From Desulfobacca sp. (GTDB lineage Bacteria > Desulfobacterota > Desulfobaccia > Desulfobaccales > Desulfobaccaceae): 64,000 bases of DNA. The position numbers and the translations under genes are program-made. Every line of letters starts with the position of its first letter. Positions within the stretch are counted from its first letter, which is position 1. Positions 8,866-17,696 of this stretch are shown one piece after another. Below the pieces are notes generated by a model. It did no database searches and was not told the DNA's origin. It saw only the letters and a list, made by a program, of their open reading frames with translations. The DNA lies in contig DYEV01000004.1 in assembly GCA_020725545.1 (NCBI GenBank), positions 1 to 64,000 on the forward strand, read 5' to 3'.

Positions 8866-10800
8866 TTAAACGTTACAATAACCGCCTTCCTGAGAGGCGC
8901 TGAGATTTGCAGCAGGGGTATAGTTGGGGACGAGTCTTTGAAAGGCAGCCAGGAGAGCTTCCCTGTCCCCCTGCCGGACAATAGTCTGGATGGTATCAAT
9001 ATGGCGGTCCCAGATATCTTTGGATTCCTGCGAACCAACCGCGTAATAAATCAACGGATGAGGCGACGGTTGCGCGCTTTCGCCGTCATTAAAGAGCTCC
9101 TCTGACATTTTTTCCCCTTCCCGCAGCCCGATGTATTGGATCTGAATATCGCGGTATGGGGTTTTGCCGGCCAACAGTATTAGTTTTTCGGCCAGTTCCC
9201 GAATCTTGACCGGCCGCCCCATTTTCAGCACAAAGATATCACCGCCTTGACCCATGTAAGCGGCTTGCAGGACCAACTGGACAGCTTCGGGGATGGTCAT
9301 GAAAAAACGTTCGATCTCCGGGTGGGTGACACAAAGCGGGCCGCCCTGGGCCAGCTGGTTTTTAAAGATGGGGATGACGCTGCCGGCGCTGCCCAAGACA
9401 TTGCCGAACCGGGTGATGACAAACTTGGTGCAATGGTTGGCGGAATTACAAGCCTGGACATATTTTTCGGCGATGCGTTTGCTTGCCCCCATCACACTGG
9501 TGGGATTGACCGCCTTATCCGTGGAAATCATAATAAAATATTCCGTCCCGGCTCGCAGGGCCGCCTGCACCAGATTGCGCGTCCCTAAAATGTTATTGTA
9601 GGCCGCTTCAATGGGGCAGCGTTCCATGAGGGGCACATGCTTATAGGCGGCGGCATGGAAAATAATGTCAGGCTGGTAGCGCTGCAAAAGGTTATTGAGA
9701 CCTGGGGCGTCATTGATGCTGGCAATCAGGGCTTCCAAAGGTAATTCCGGGTAGCGCCGCCGCAAGGCAATTTCGGTCTGATAGAGACTGTTTTCATTGC
9801 GTTCCAACATAACCAACTGCTGGGGCTCGAATTGGGCCAACTGGCGACAGAGTTCGGAACCGATGGAGCCACCGGCTCCCGTGACCAAGACCTTGCGCTC
9901 GTGAATAAATTCCCGCACCTGCTCCCGTTCAATATAAATGGGCGGTCGCGGCAACAGGTCTTCCAGTTCAATATCCCGCACATCGGCCATCCGGAATCGT
10001 CCCCCCAAGACCTCACTCAAGGATGGGATCTTTTTAAACCGGACATGGGAGCGCTTACATTCATCGATGATTTCCGCGAGTTGGTCTTCAGGGGCGTCCG
10101 GCCAGGCAAAGATGATTTCTTGGACCCGCTTCTCCTCCACCGCCCTGACAATCTGCGAGATCCCCCCTAGAATAGGTACGTCATAGACTCGAAAGCCTTT
10201 CATATCGGTCTTGGGGTCAATTATGGCGATGGGGATATAGTCATTGCCGTGGGCAATCATTTCCCGGATGATGGGTTCGGTCTCGCTCACCGGCCCCACC
10301 AGCAGGACCCGTTTGGCATTATCACCGGCCTCCTGGAGACGATACCGCTCCCGGAAGTGCCGGACGGCAAAGCGGGCACCACCGCTCAATATAATCAATA
10401 ACATGCAGTTGAGGGCAAAAATAGAACGGGGGATATAGCCTAAATATGGATTGAGGAAGAAATCGAAAACAATAAGCGTTAGCATACTCATTAAGGCGGC
10501 ACGCAGGATATTCTGCAGATCCGCAAAACTGACATAACGCCACAGACCACGAAACAAATCATGATAAAAGAAAAAACCTGCCTGCACAAGAATCACCAGA
10601 GGCATGGTCCGAATCATCGTCTCTAAGTAGGCTTCAGGAATGAGACCCTCAAACCGCAGATAATACGCTAGCCAGTATGCTGAGGCAAATAATATTATAT
10701 TAAAAAATATGATCACAAAATAGCGATATGGTATAATATATCGTATTATTTTATCAGAAAAAAAATTATCGTAATATTTTTTTATAATAGAATTAATCAT
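8866..10800 (-). CDS. WbpM/CapD-type membrane UDP-GlcNAc 4,6-dehydratase
   Basis: 644 residues, usual length for WbpM/PglF-like proteins. Four transmembrane segments occupy about residues 25-150, followed by a CoA-binding-like Rossmann region (KRVLLVGPVSETEPIIREM) and a C-terminal SDR domain with TGAGGSIGSELCRQL. The active-site block STDKAVNPTSVMGASKR has the S-M-K triad of this subgroup in place of S-Y-K. The enzyme converts UDP-GlcNAc to a 4-keto-6-deoxy sugar, the entry to QuiNAc/bacillosamine-type sugars. The DegT and NeuD-like genes upstream could continue such a path. The 5' end is very A+T-rich and lies 26 bases after exosortase 1. Confidence 0.92.
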   Translation of the reverse strand: MINSIIKKYYDNFFSDKIIRYIIPYRYFVIIFFNIILFASAYWLAYYLRFEGLIPEAYLETMIRTMPLVILVQAGFFFYHDLFRGLWRYVSFADLQNILRAALMSMLTLIVFDFFLNPYLGYIPRSIFALNCMLLIILSGGARFAVRHFRERYRLQEAGDNAKRVLLVGPVSETEPIIREMIAHGNDYIPIAIIDPKTDMKGFRVYDVPILGGISQIVRAVEEKRVQEIIFAWPDAPEDQLAEIIDECKRSHVRFKKIPSLSEVLGGRFRMADVRDIELEDLLPRPPIYIEREQVREFIHERKVLVTGAGGSIGSELCRQLAQFEPQQLVMLERNENSLYQTEIALRRRYPELPLEALIASINDAPGLNNLLQRYQPDIIFHAAAYKHVPLMERCPIEAAYNNILGTRNLVQAALRAGTEYFIMISTDKAVNPTSVMGASKRIAEKYVQACNSANHCTKFVITRFGNVLGSAGSVIPIFKNQLAQGGPLCVTHPEIERFFMTIPEAVQLVLQAAYMGQGGDIFVLKMGRPVKIRELAEKLILLAGKTPYRDIQIQYIGLREGEKMSEELFNDGESAQPSPHPLIYYAVGSQESKDIWDRHIDTIQTIVRQGDREALLAAFQRLVPNYTPAANLSASQEGGYCNV

Positions 10801-10825
10801 TAATATAAATTTAATATTATTTATT

Positions 10826-12337
10826 TCATTCTGGAATATAATTTGGCAAAATCGGAATCAATGCTTGAGCAAACGAGGTTAATCGCTGCTGGGCCGCCGG
10901 CAGATTACCCCGAATGGGAGTGATCAAACGGATCAAGGCACCATCCGTGCGCCGGCGCAGCATACCGTCATAGGCCATATAAAGTTTATTCTGAGTTTCG
11001 CTCGCCAGCCACCGCCCCCGCTGCAGGAACCAATAATATACGAGCAGTTTCTCGTCGCCATATTTAGTGACCATCCAATTCACCGGTTTCCCGGCTGCAA
11101 TCTCGGTCACGTGAGTGTCCTGGATCTCCCAACCACTGGCGATGAAGCAACCCTTGGGAGAATGGACAAAGGCCCCGGCCTTCTTTTGTGTCTCATAGTA
11201 GGCTATCCACAAGCCCACCGTTCCTTCCTGAGGATTGGTAAACTCGGCGTTGAGATGGGCGCTGGACTTCGTCGCGGCCACCATCTCCGGATCGATATAG
11301 ACGTGGCGTCCCTGCCAGGCACCGATGGTCATGGAGAAATTCTCCAGTCCTTGTTTAAGGGGAAAAGGCGGCGCCGAAGCGGCTCGCTGGGAAATTGGAA
11401 TAAATATGAGAATTAAAACAGCCGCCACCACTCCCTTCAGCAAAAAGCCGCTTGGCGCCGCCACTTGGGAAACCTCTTCTTGGGCAGGAGCCGGTTCGGC
11501 TGGCAACTCTTTACCCTGAGGGGGACGCCACCAATTGAGGAGGTAATTCACCCCCGCCAGGACGAGGAAACAGAAGAGAAAAATGAGCCAGCCGGAAAAG
11601 AAATGCCAAAACCCTTCCAATAGGGCAGGATATATCCCCATGGCGGCTACCCGCAGGGCGTTGGCGACGATGGTGGCAGGAAGCAAAACCAGAAGCAGAA
11701 CGACGATCTTCCAGGGGCGACGTTGATAAAAATAGCAAAAAATGACTCCCAGGGCCAGCAAAGCCAAGATATAGCGCAACCCACTGCAGGCATCCACCAC
11801 CTGCATCTGCCGCACTCCCAGGTCGATGATATTTCCCTGGCGATGCACCGGAACTCCCAATACTTGCAAAAAGAAAGTGGCCAACCGGGAGGAGAGGAGC
11901 TGCAATGGCAAGGTAAGCTTGTTGGTCACCAACTCCGGCAGGGGAATCATCATAATCAACAGGAGTAAAGGAAACAGCCAAAGCCACAACAAAGACCACC
12001 CCCCCAGCAACAATACGATGCCCCCTAGAGCAACGATAAAGGACAGCCGGGGAATATAGAGGTCTGCCGCCAACTCCCCCAATATCGCCAGACTTAGGCC
12101 CCCGAAAATAACAAAAATTCCCCACCATGATGGCCGAAACGGCGCCTGTTTGAGCTGCGGCCATTTAAGATAGATAATATAGACACTGACCAAAGGGATA
12201 AGGAGGCCATAAGAGTAATCGTCATTTGAAAGTAAATAGCTCAACATTCTTTTGAGTGTCGGCCAATAAATGCCGAGCAAAGGGAGTAAGAGGACAGCTA
12301 GAGTGAAATAGACAACGAATTTATCACGATTTCTCAT
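10826..12337 (-). CDS. xrtD: Exosortase with fused EpsI domain (XrtD-like), copy 1
   Basis: 503 residues. Residues 1-280 form the polytopic exosortase core, an inner-membrane transpeptidase-like enzyme that processes PEP-CTERM tails. The catalytic triad is visible: C184 in VDACSGLRY, R229 in ANALRV and H245 in GFWHFFSG. Residues about 320-500 form an EpsI domain (FVHSPKGCFIASGW with conserved H and C). The fusion plus VPLP-type substrates in the window point to exosortase D. About eight transmembrane segments precede a linker rich in Ala/Glu/Pro. It lies inside the left EPS operon, overlapping the NeuD-like gene by 14 bases. A second copy is at 38631-40196. Confidence 0.92.
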   Translation of the reverse strand: MRNRDKFVVYFTLAVLLLPLLGIYWPTLKRMLSYLLSNDDYSYGLLIPLVSVYIIYLKWPQLKQAPFRPSWWGIFVIFGGLSLAILGELAADLYIPRLSFIVALGGIVLLLGGWSLLWLWLFPLLLLIMMIPLPELVTNKLTLPLQLLSSRLATFFLQVLGVPVHRQGNIIDLGVRQMQVVDACSGLRYILALLALGVIFCYFYQRRPWKIVVLLLVLLPATIVANALRVAAMGIYPALLEGFWHFFSGWLIFLFCFLVLAGVNYLLNWWRPPQGKELPAEPAPAQEEVSQVAAPSGFLLKGVVAAVLILIFIPISQRAASAPPFPLKQGLENFSMTIGAWQGRHVYIDPEMVAATKSSAHLNAEFTNPQEGTVGLWIAYYETQKKAGAFVHSPKGCFIASGWEIQDTHVTEIAAGKPVNWMVTKYGDEKLLVYYWFLQRGRWLASETQNKLYMAYDGMLRRRTDGALIRLITPIRGNLPAAQQRLTSFAQALIPILPNYIPE

Positions 12338-12998
12338 ACAATCTCACTTTTAACACATCCGATTCGCTTTGTTTAATAATCTTGGCGGGAACTCCCACAG
12401 CCGTACAACAGGGTGGAATATCATGGATAACTACTGCCCCCGCACCAATAATGGCATTAGCCCCGATTGTTTTCCCTGGAAGAATAACAGCTCCAGTACC
12501 TATAAATGCACCTTCTTCAATAGTTACATTTCCAGCTAAATTACATCCTGGAGACATCTGAGCATAACTTTTAATAATATTATCGTGATCAATTGTTGCA
12601 CCTGTATTTATTATTACATAATCTTCTAATACCGTTCCAGTATTAATAATTACGCCAGGTGCTATAAAATTGCCAATTCCGATAGAAACTCGTTCAGATA
12701 TAATTGCAGAAGGATGTATAGCATTTATTGGATTGTTAATTGTTTTCTTTTTGAGATATTGGATAACCGTCTCGCGGTCCTGGTTGTTACCGATGGCAAC
12801 AAAGTAATCATAGTTGGAATTCGTTAAGATTTCGACGAGTTGGGGGATTTTCCCCAACACCGGATAGCCGTGCAGGCTTGTTCCCGCCAATTGCGGATCA
12901 TCGTCACAAAATCCCAGGATCGAATAGCCTTGGGTTTCGAGAATTTCTAAACTAACGCGAGTGTGACCTGATGCTCCCACAATGATTACCGGTTTCAT
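12324..12998 (-). CDS. NeuD/PglD-like sugar O- or N-acyltransferase
   Basis: 224 residues. The N-terminal Rossmann-like PglD domain (PVIIVGASGHTRVSLEIL) is followed by a left-handed beta-helix of hexapeptide repeats from about residue 95 (IISERVSIGIGNFIAPGVII, then INTGATIDHDN, NVTIEEGAFIGTGAVILPG). Such enzymes acetylate an amino sugar or sialic acid-like sugar using acetyl-CoA. With the DegT aminotransferase and the WbpM-like dehydratase nearby, N-acetylation of a 4-amino-6-deoxy sugar is plausible. Base composition changes within the gene: the 5' third is near 50% GC, the helix part is clearly A+T-rich, suggesting a mosaic origin. Confidence 0.88.
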   Translation of the reverse strand: MKPVIIVGASGHTRVSLEILETQGYSILGFCDDDPQLAGTSLHGYPVLGKIPQLVEILTNSNYDYFVAIGNNQDRETVIQYLKKKTINNPINAIHPSAIISERVSIGIGNFIAPGVIINTGTVLEDYVIINTGATIDHDNIIKSYAQMSPGCNLAGNVTIEEGAFIGTGAVILPGKTIGANAIIGAGAVVIHDIPPCCTAVGVPAKIIKQSESDVLKVRLYEKS

Positions 12999-13007
12999 GA
13001 TAGAACC

Positions 13008-14090
13008 TTAATAATTGGGCGAGATCCTGTAGAGTGGAAAATAGGTTCCCTGCGCCCCAACGTCCTGGGTTTTAATTCTCAACTTGCAAAGATACTCGTA
13101 ATATTTGGGCTGATGGATAACTCCACCTAAATAATATTTTACCCTGAGAGGGGAGAAGGCGGCCTTAAAACGTGATAAACTGTCATTAGGTTGATAGCCT
13201 CCTCCCAAGTGGAAATATTTGATTCCTTTTGCTTGAGCCCAAAGAGCCACTTCATACAAAAGTATGTTATTCGCTGCCATATTTCTTTCTGCAAAAAGTG
13301 ATCCAGAGAGATAATAATGTATAAATTGATCATTAAATAAACATAGCGATGAATTTATAATTATTCCATTAAAAATAGCATGAAACAAGACAACATTTTC
13401 TTTTAGCAATTCTATTAGAGAATAAAACCATTTTTTTGAAAAAAAATAATATTTATGGGCATTCAATCGCTGCATAGTGTCTGTATAAAGATAATAAAAT
13501 GTATCAATATTATTAAAGTTTTCATCTAAAACCACTGATACATTATTTTTCATTGCCTTTCTGATTTTGTTGCGACATTTTGGATTTAATGAAGACCAGA
13601 AGTCCTTCTCAGACAATGTTAAATCTATGACAACTGTTTCCCTTTCCTGTATCATAGATACCTTCCGGGGAGCATAATTGGCATTATTTAATAAGGGGTG
13701 AAATCTCACAAATTCAGAAATAATATTATTATCATTACAATAATTTTGAAAATGTTCATAAAAAATATCCATATCTAATTTGGGATTGTTGCGTAAATAA
13801 CCATTATAGCCATATGGCGAAGTAATATCAAATATTGTTATATCACTATTCTTCTCTCTAAGAAATTCACTCAGGGGCCTGATTAAAAAGGGGTGGATAA
13901 CTATACCACCTGATTCATTATAATAAACAAATAAAAGAGATTTGCCATCACCATGCAATTCAAACAATTTACAATATTCTGGATAATAAAAAACATCGAT
14001 GGTTTCGAAAGAATCACACAACTGGCGCCATTTCTGACGTTGAATCGGATCATCGATTGATAATATCTCTATCTGAGAGGTTGATATCAT
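13008..14090 (-). CDS. FemAB-like acyltransferase (GNAT fold), copy A
   Basis: 360 residues, related to the FemAB/acetyltransferase-6 group, which in PEP-CTERM loci is a recurrent EPS gene. The diagnostic C-terminal block is YFHLGGGYQPNDSLSRFKAA, where the acyl-transfer fold binds its donor. The paralogue at 14785-15861 is similar along the whole length (start MIS-S-IE, VFYYPEYCKLFELHGDGK, FDITSPYGY). The middle of the gene is much richer in A+T than neighbouring UDP-sugar genes. Its start overlaps the end of the decayed DegT gene by four bases, just as copy B overlaps the intact DegT gene. The role could be acylation or aminoacylation of the polysaccharide; the substrate is unknown. Confidence 0.85.
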   Translation of the reverse strand: MISTSQIEILSIDDPIQRQKWRQLCDSFETIDVFYYPEYCKLFELHGDGKSLLFVYYNESGGIVIHPFLIRPLSEFLREKNSDITIFDITSPYGYNGYLRNNPKLDMDIFYEHFQNYCNDNNIISEFVRFHPLLNNANYAPRKVSMIQERETVVIDLTLSEKDFWSSLNPKCRNKIRKAMKNNVSVVLDENFNNIDTFYYLYTDTMQRLNAHKYYFFSKKWFYSLIELLKENVVLFHAIFNGIIINSSLCLFNDQFIHYYLSGSLFAERNMAANNILLYEVALWAQAKGIKYFHLGGGYQPNDSLSRFKAAFSPLRVKYYLGGVIHQPKYYEYLCKLRIKTQDVGAQGTYFPLYRISPNY

Positions 14091-14368
14091 GAAAGAACTG
14101 CCTTGACTATCTCCACAACCTGGAAAATCATTTTTCCTTGTATATGCGAATACAACGGCAAGGCCAACCCCCCAACCGCCGCCTGCTCCGTCACCGATAG
14201 AACTGCCTGGGCTGATACTCCGAAGGCTTGTTCAACATTTTGAATGGCGTCGATCTCTGGCACCTGAGCCAAAGGCCCAGCCACTCCATGTCCCTGTCGT
14301 CCGTAGTCTGGCCGCCATCCCGCCTCTGCCGGTGTTTCTAGGCCAGAAAGTTGAGAAGCTGATGCCAA
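14087..14368 (-). pseudogene. Remnant of a DegT/DnrJ aminotransferase
   Basis: The frame keeps a recognisable C-terminus (FGVSAQAVLSVTEQAAVGG, then LALPLYSHIQGK) matching the end of the intact enzyme at 15858-16979 (FGVSARTPLPVTEQAAAAG). Just before it, a block ending VPEIDAI corresponds to VPEINAI about 100 residues earlier in the intact enzyme, so an internal segment is deleted. Upstream of that the match (DMEWLGL) is in another frame, so there is also a frameshift, and the N-terminal half including the PLP lysine is gone. This is what remains of the DegT copy in a tandem FemAB+DegT duplication. Confidence 0.85.
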
Positions 14369-14444
14369 ACCCTAAAAGCCGATTCCAGGTCATACTGATC
14401 GCAGCGAAGCACCCTGTCTTTCCAATTAGATAAAAATCCTGCAC

Positions 14445-14502
14445 TTCGTTCAGGATGACAAGAAGAGAGGTTTTGCAACAATCTCTAGTTATGCCAAACC
14501 TC
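14445..14502. repeat. Interspersed repeat (TTCAGGAtGACA...GGTTTTGCAACAA), copy A
   Basis: TTCGTTCAGGATGACA is followed by GAGGTTTTGCA (14467-14477) and, after 14 bases, TGCCAAACCTC (14492-14502): an inverted repeat of 11 bases with one mismatch. Related copies lie at 26611-26640 (GGGTTTTGCAACAAGTTCT) and 26927-26970 (CTCGTTCAGGAAGACA, then GGTTTGGCAACAA). It marks shared intergenic debris and is not a gene. Confidence 0.6.
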
Positions 14503-14555
14503 CGTTGAAAAATCTGCATGCGCCAGGAAATCTTCCTAAAAAAATCTCTTAAGAA

Positions 14556-14705
14556 GGTTGAAATTATCAATCAGGGCATCCTAATAATCGAGAGAGGCAA
14601 TAAAATAATAATTATGAGATAACCAATGAAGCCCTATTTCCTTTGTGATGGATATTTTTTCCCAAATTTAAGGATAAGATAAATATCTCCTTTTACACTG
14701 GTCTC
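14556..14705. repeat. Diverged 150-bp direct repeat, copy 2
   Basis: Partner of the repeat at 26-175, colinear at a fixed offset of 14530 and about 70% identical by eye. It sits between the second FemAB gene and the DegT remnant, that is, at the junction of the tandem duplication. It is A+T-rich and has no open frame in common with copy 1. Confidence 0.75.
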
Positions 14706-14784
14706 GTCTTATTAAATTTATTAAGTTACCAATATAATAAATTGATCTAATTATTTCTATTAAATATATAAGGCTCTAAAATAT

Positions 14785-15861
14785 TCACGATGATAAACGA
14801 TATAAGGGGAAATAATTAATATTATTATCTATCTGCTTATTTTTAAACATTAAATCAACTAAATAATCATAATAATATCGATGATGAATTACTCCTCCAA
14901 CATGGTATTTAAGGATATAAGGTGAAAAAGATTCCTTAAAACGAGCCAAACTATCGTTCGGTTGATATCCTCCGCCTAAATGAAAGAGCTGCAGACCTCT
15001 TTCTTTAGCCCACAGAGTCGCCTCATAAAATAGTAAATTATTTCCTCGATACTCGTTCTTTTCCGAAAGGGATCCCCCCAAGAAGTAATGAATGTATTTT
15101 GCATTGTAAATAAACAAAGCTGAATTTATTATTTTTCCCTCATGTTTTGCGTGAAAAATAACCACATTATCTTTTAATAACTCTTTTAATGCATAAAACC
15201 AATTTCTAGAAAAATAATAATATGGAACAGCATTTAAACGCTGCATTGTAATTGTATAAATATTATAAAAAGTGTCTATATCTTTTAAATTATCATCCAA
15301 CACTATCGAAACATTACTTTTCAATGCTTTTTTTATATTTCTTCTACAGTTTGATTTAAATGATGACCAAATATCCTCCTTTGATTTTCTTAAGTCAATG
15401 ACAACAGTTTGCCTCTCTAAAAAAAAATTTAATTTTTTAGGGGAGAAACTTACATTACTAAGCAAGGGGTTAAATCTAATAAATTCAGAGATTATATTAT
15501 TCTCCTTGCAATAATCATGAAAAATATTTAAAAAATCTTCCATATTAAGGTTTTCATTATTGCAAATATATCCACTGTATCCATAAGGTGATGTAATATC
15601 AAATAAATTTAAGTTATTGTTGGTATCAATTAAAAAACCTTTTAATGATCTTTTTAAGAATGGATAAATCACTAAATTGTAATAAGGATCCATATAAACA
15701 AACAAATATGGCTTGCCGTCACCATGTAATTCAAATAACTTACAGTATTCAGGATAGTAAAAAACATCGATGTTCTCAAAAGAATCGATCAATCGCCGCC
15801 ATTTCTGACGTTGTTCAGCATCATCATATGCAAGTACTTCTATTCGAGAGTCTGATATCAT
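14785..15861 (-). CDS. FemAB-like acyltransferase (GNAT fold), copy B
   Basis: 358 residues, full-length paralogue of 13008-14090. It shares the VFYYPEYCKLFELHGDGK start region, FDITSPYGYSGY, and the C-terminal FHLGGGYQPNDSLARFKE signature of the acetyltransferase-6/FemAB group. The coding sequence is strikingly A+T-rich with many AAA/AAT/ATA codons, against GC-rich DegT and sugar-transferase genes directly upstream, suggesting separate ancestry. It overlaps the DegT gene by four bases (ATGA), so the two are translationally coupled. DegT plus FemAB could make and then use an amino sugar acceptor; the exact reaction is unknown. Confidence 0.85.
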   Translation of the reverse strand: MISDSRIEVLAYDDAEQRQKWRRLIDSFENIDVFYYPEYCKLFELHGDGKPYLFVYMDPYYNLVIYPFLKRSLKGFLIDTNNNLNLFDITSPYGYSGYICNNENLNMEDFLNIFHDYCKENNIISEFIRFNPLLSNVSFSPKKLNFFLERQTVVIDLRKSKEDIWSSFKSNCRRNIKKALKSNVSIVLDDNLKDIDTFYNIYTITMQRLNAVPYYYFSRNWFYALKELLKDNVVIFHAKHEGKIINSALFIYNAKYIHYFLGGSLSEKNEYRGNNLLFYEATLWAKERGLQLFHLGGGYQPNDSLARFKESFSPYILKYHVGGVIHHRYYYDYLVDLMFKNKQIDNNINYFPLYRLSS

Positions 15862-16979
15862 AAAAGGAATCCTTTTGCTATATTCAAGACCTTAAAAATC
15901 AGTTTCTCTTCCAGATGCGAATACAACGGCAAGGCCAACCCCGCGGCTGCCGCCTGCTCCGTCACCGGCAGGGGCGTCCGGGCCGAGACTCCGAAGGTTT
16001 GATAAACCTTTTGCTGATGTAAGGCCGGGTAAAAGTATTTCTTTGCCTGAATGCCCTGATCTTTGAGATGCTCATAGACCTGATCCCGGCTGTGCCGGGC
16101 CTGGGCGGCGTCTAGAAAGAGCGTGAAATAATTGCCGGACGTCCGCCGGTCCGCCGGAATATCCTGAAACGTCACCCCTCGCAGGCCGGTCAGGCCTTGG
16201 CGATAGTGCTGCATTAACTCCTGGCGGCGCTGCACCAACTCATCCATATGGCCAAAATTATAATAGGCCACGATGGCGTTAATCTCCGGCACCCGGGCTG
16301 ACAGCCCCAGCCAAGCGATGTCCTCACCGTCCGGGGTTTTCCCGTAATCCCGCATCTGTCGCAGTTTTTGGGCCAAAGTTGCGTCGCTGGTGGTGATCAA
16401 GCCGCCTTCCATGGCCGTAATCACTTTGGTGGGGCTCATGGAAAAAATTTCCGCAGTGCCGAAATTGCCGGAAAACTGCCAAGTCCCATCGGTCAGACGG
16501 TATTGCGAACCCAACCCCTGGGCCGAATCATAGATTACCGGCAGGCCGTATTGCTTGCCGATGGCCTCAAAAGCCTCGTAGTCCGGCGGACAGCCGAAGA
16601 CATTGACCGGCATGACGGCCGCGGTCTGAGGCGTTACAGCCGCGGCAACCTTTTCGGGGTCCAGGGTATAGGTGCTGGGCCGGATATCGGCAAAAACCGG
16701 GGTCAGGCCGTTCCACAGGGCCGCCTGGGCCGTGGCCGTCCAAGTAAAGGCCGGCATGATGATCTCCCCCTGCAGTTCCAAGGCCCGGAGCACCAACATC
16801 AGACCAGCAGTGCAGGATTGCACCATGACGGCGTGAGGCACCTGCAAACGCTCCTCTGCCGCCGCCTCAAAACGCCGGGTAAAGGTGCCGGTGGTCACCT
16901 GGCCGCTCTCCCACGCCTGGCGGAAATCAGCGATGACTGCCTGCCACTCCAGCAGCGTTGGATTGACAATGGGTATCAT
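15858..16979 (-). CDS. DegT/DnrJ/EryC1 sugar aminotransferase
   Basis: 373-residue PLP aminotransferase. Motifs: VQSCTAGLMLVL near 53-64 (phosphate binding), DSAQGLGSQY near 151-160, and the PLP lysine K185 in SMSPTKVITAMEGG. It probably aminates a 4-keto sugar nucleotide made by the WbpM-like dehydratase. It overlaps the sugar-transferase gene upstream by four bases and the FemAB gene downstream by four bases, a tight translational unit. Its decayed duplicate is at 14087-14368. It is in a different subgroup from the WbpE-like protein at 5298-6416, with little alignment outside the PLP motifs. Confidence 0.9.
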   Translation of the reverse strand: MIPIVNPTLLEWQAVIADFRQAWESGQVTTGTFTRRFEAAAEERLQVPHAVMVQSCTAGLMLVLRALELQGEIIMPAFTWTATAQAALWNGLTPVFADIRPSTYTLDPEKVAAAVTPQTAAVMPVNVFGCPPDYEAFEAIGKQYGLPVIYDSAQGLGSQYRLTDGTWQFSGNFGTAEIFSMSPTKVITAMEGGLITTSDATLAQKLRQMRDYGKTPDGEDIAWLGLSARVPEINAIVAYYNFGHMDELVQRRQELMQHYRQGLTGLRGVTFQDIPADRRTSGNYFTLFLDAAQARHSRDQVYEHLKDQGIQAKKYFYPALHQQKVYQTFGVSARTPLPVTEQAAAAGLALPLYSHLEEKLIFKVLNIAKGFLL

Positions 16980-17641
16980 GCCCGCTCCGCTTGCTCCTCC
17001 TGGGCCGGCTGCTGCGCCGTGCCCACAAAATCATAGTTGATGCCCTCAGGACCATAGAGCCCCTCCCGGCGCAGGACCGTTTTCAGCGTCCGGGCGAGTA
17101 TTTTCAGATCCAATCCCAGAGACCAGTTATCCACATACCAGACGTCCAACCGGATCCGCTCTTCCCAGGGGATGGCGTTGCGGCCGTTGATCTGGGCCCA
17201 ACCGGTGATGCCCGGCTTTACCAGAAGTCGCCGCCGCTGCACCTCATTATAACGTTCCACCTGATAGCGCAGCGTCGGCCGGGGGCCCACCAGGCTCATC
17301 TCCCCTTTCAGCACATTAAACAACTGGGGGATCTCGTCCAGACTGGTGCTGCGCAAAAACTGCCCTACCCGGGTAATGCGATCATCGTCCACCGCCACAT
17401 TCAGGCCCAAGCCGAAGGCGGTAGCATTATCCACCATGGAGCGGAACTTATAAGACATGAATGGTTTGCCATTCTTGCCGATGCGCTCCTGCCGGAAAAA
17501 GACCGGTCCCGGACTATCCAAGCGGATCAGCATGGCAAAAAGATAAATGAGGGGGCTGAGGACCATCAGACCCAGCCAAGCCCCGGCAAAATCTAAACAG
17601 GCTTTGGCAAGGCGCGCTGTCCTCATTGTTTCTATTTGCAT
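16976..17641 (-). CDS. Short initiating sugar-1-phosphate transferase (PglC-type)
   Basis: 221 residues: the minimal bacterial sugar transferase domain with one N-terminal hydrophobic hairpin ([20 protein letters not shown], about 19-38), without the four-helix N-terminal half of WbaP/WcaJ. Catalytic and family motifs: [33 protein letters not shown] (the Asp-Glu dyad) and [21 protein letters not shown]. It would attach the first phosphosugar to undecaprenyl phosphate at the inner membrane for the left locus. The right locus has its own long-form enzyme (33363-34829), so the two loci likely start on different or separately controlled primers. Confidence 0.92.
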   Translation of the reverse strand: MQIETMRTARLAKACLDFAGAWLGLMVLSPLIYLFAMLIRLDSPGPVFFRQERIGKNGKPFMSYKFRSMVDNATAFGLGLNVAVDDDRITRVGQFLRSTSLDEIPQLFNVLKGEMSLVGPRPTLRYQVERYNEVQRRRLLVKPGITGWAQINGRNAIPWEERIRLDVWYVDNWSLGLDLKILARTLKTVLRREGLYGPEGINYDFVGTAQQPAQEEQAERA

Positions 17642-17696
17642 CTAGGTGGTTTCTTATCAGGAAAGAGAGTTAATTCTGGAGTCGCCTGGACCATGT

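Larger units (their letters stand above)
14369..14784. other. Non-coding stretch between duplicated modules
   Basis: No gene is supported. It contains an interspersed repeat ending in a near-perfect hairpin (14445-14502), copy 2 of the 150-bp direct repeat (14556-14705) and a very A+T-rich tail before the second FemAB gene. Confidence 0.7.

Noticed and set aside
8784-9038. 84-codon minus-strand frame between the epimerase and WbpM-like genes
   Set aside because: It overlaps the WbpM-like C-terminus in another frame and has no motif; the dehydratase ends normally at 8866.
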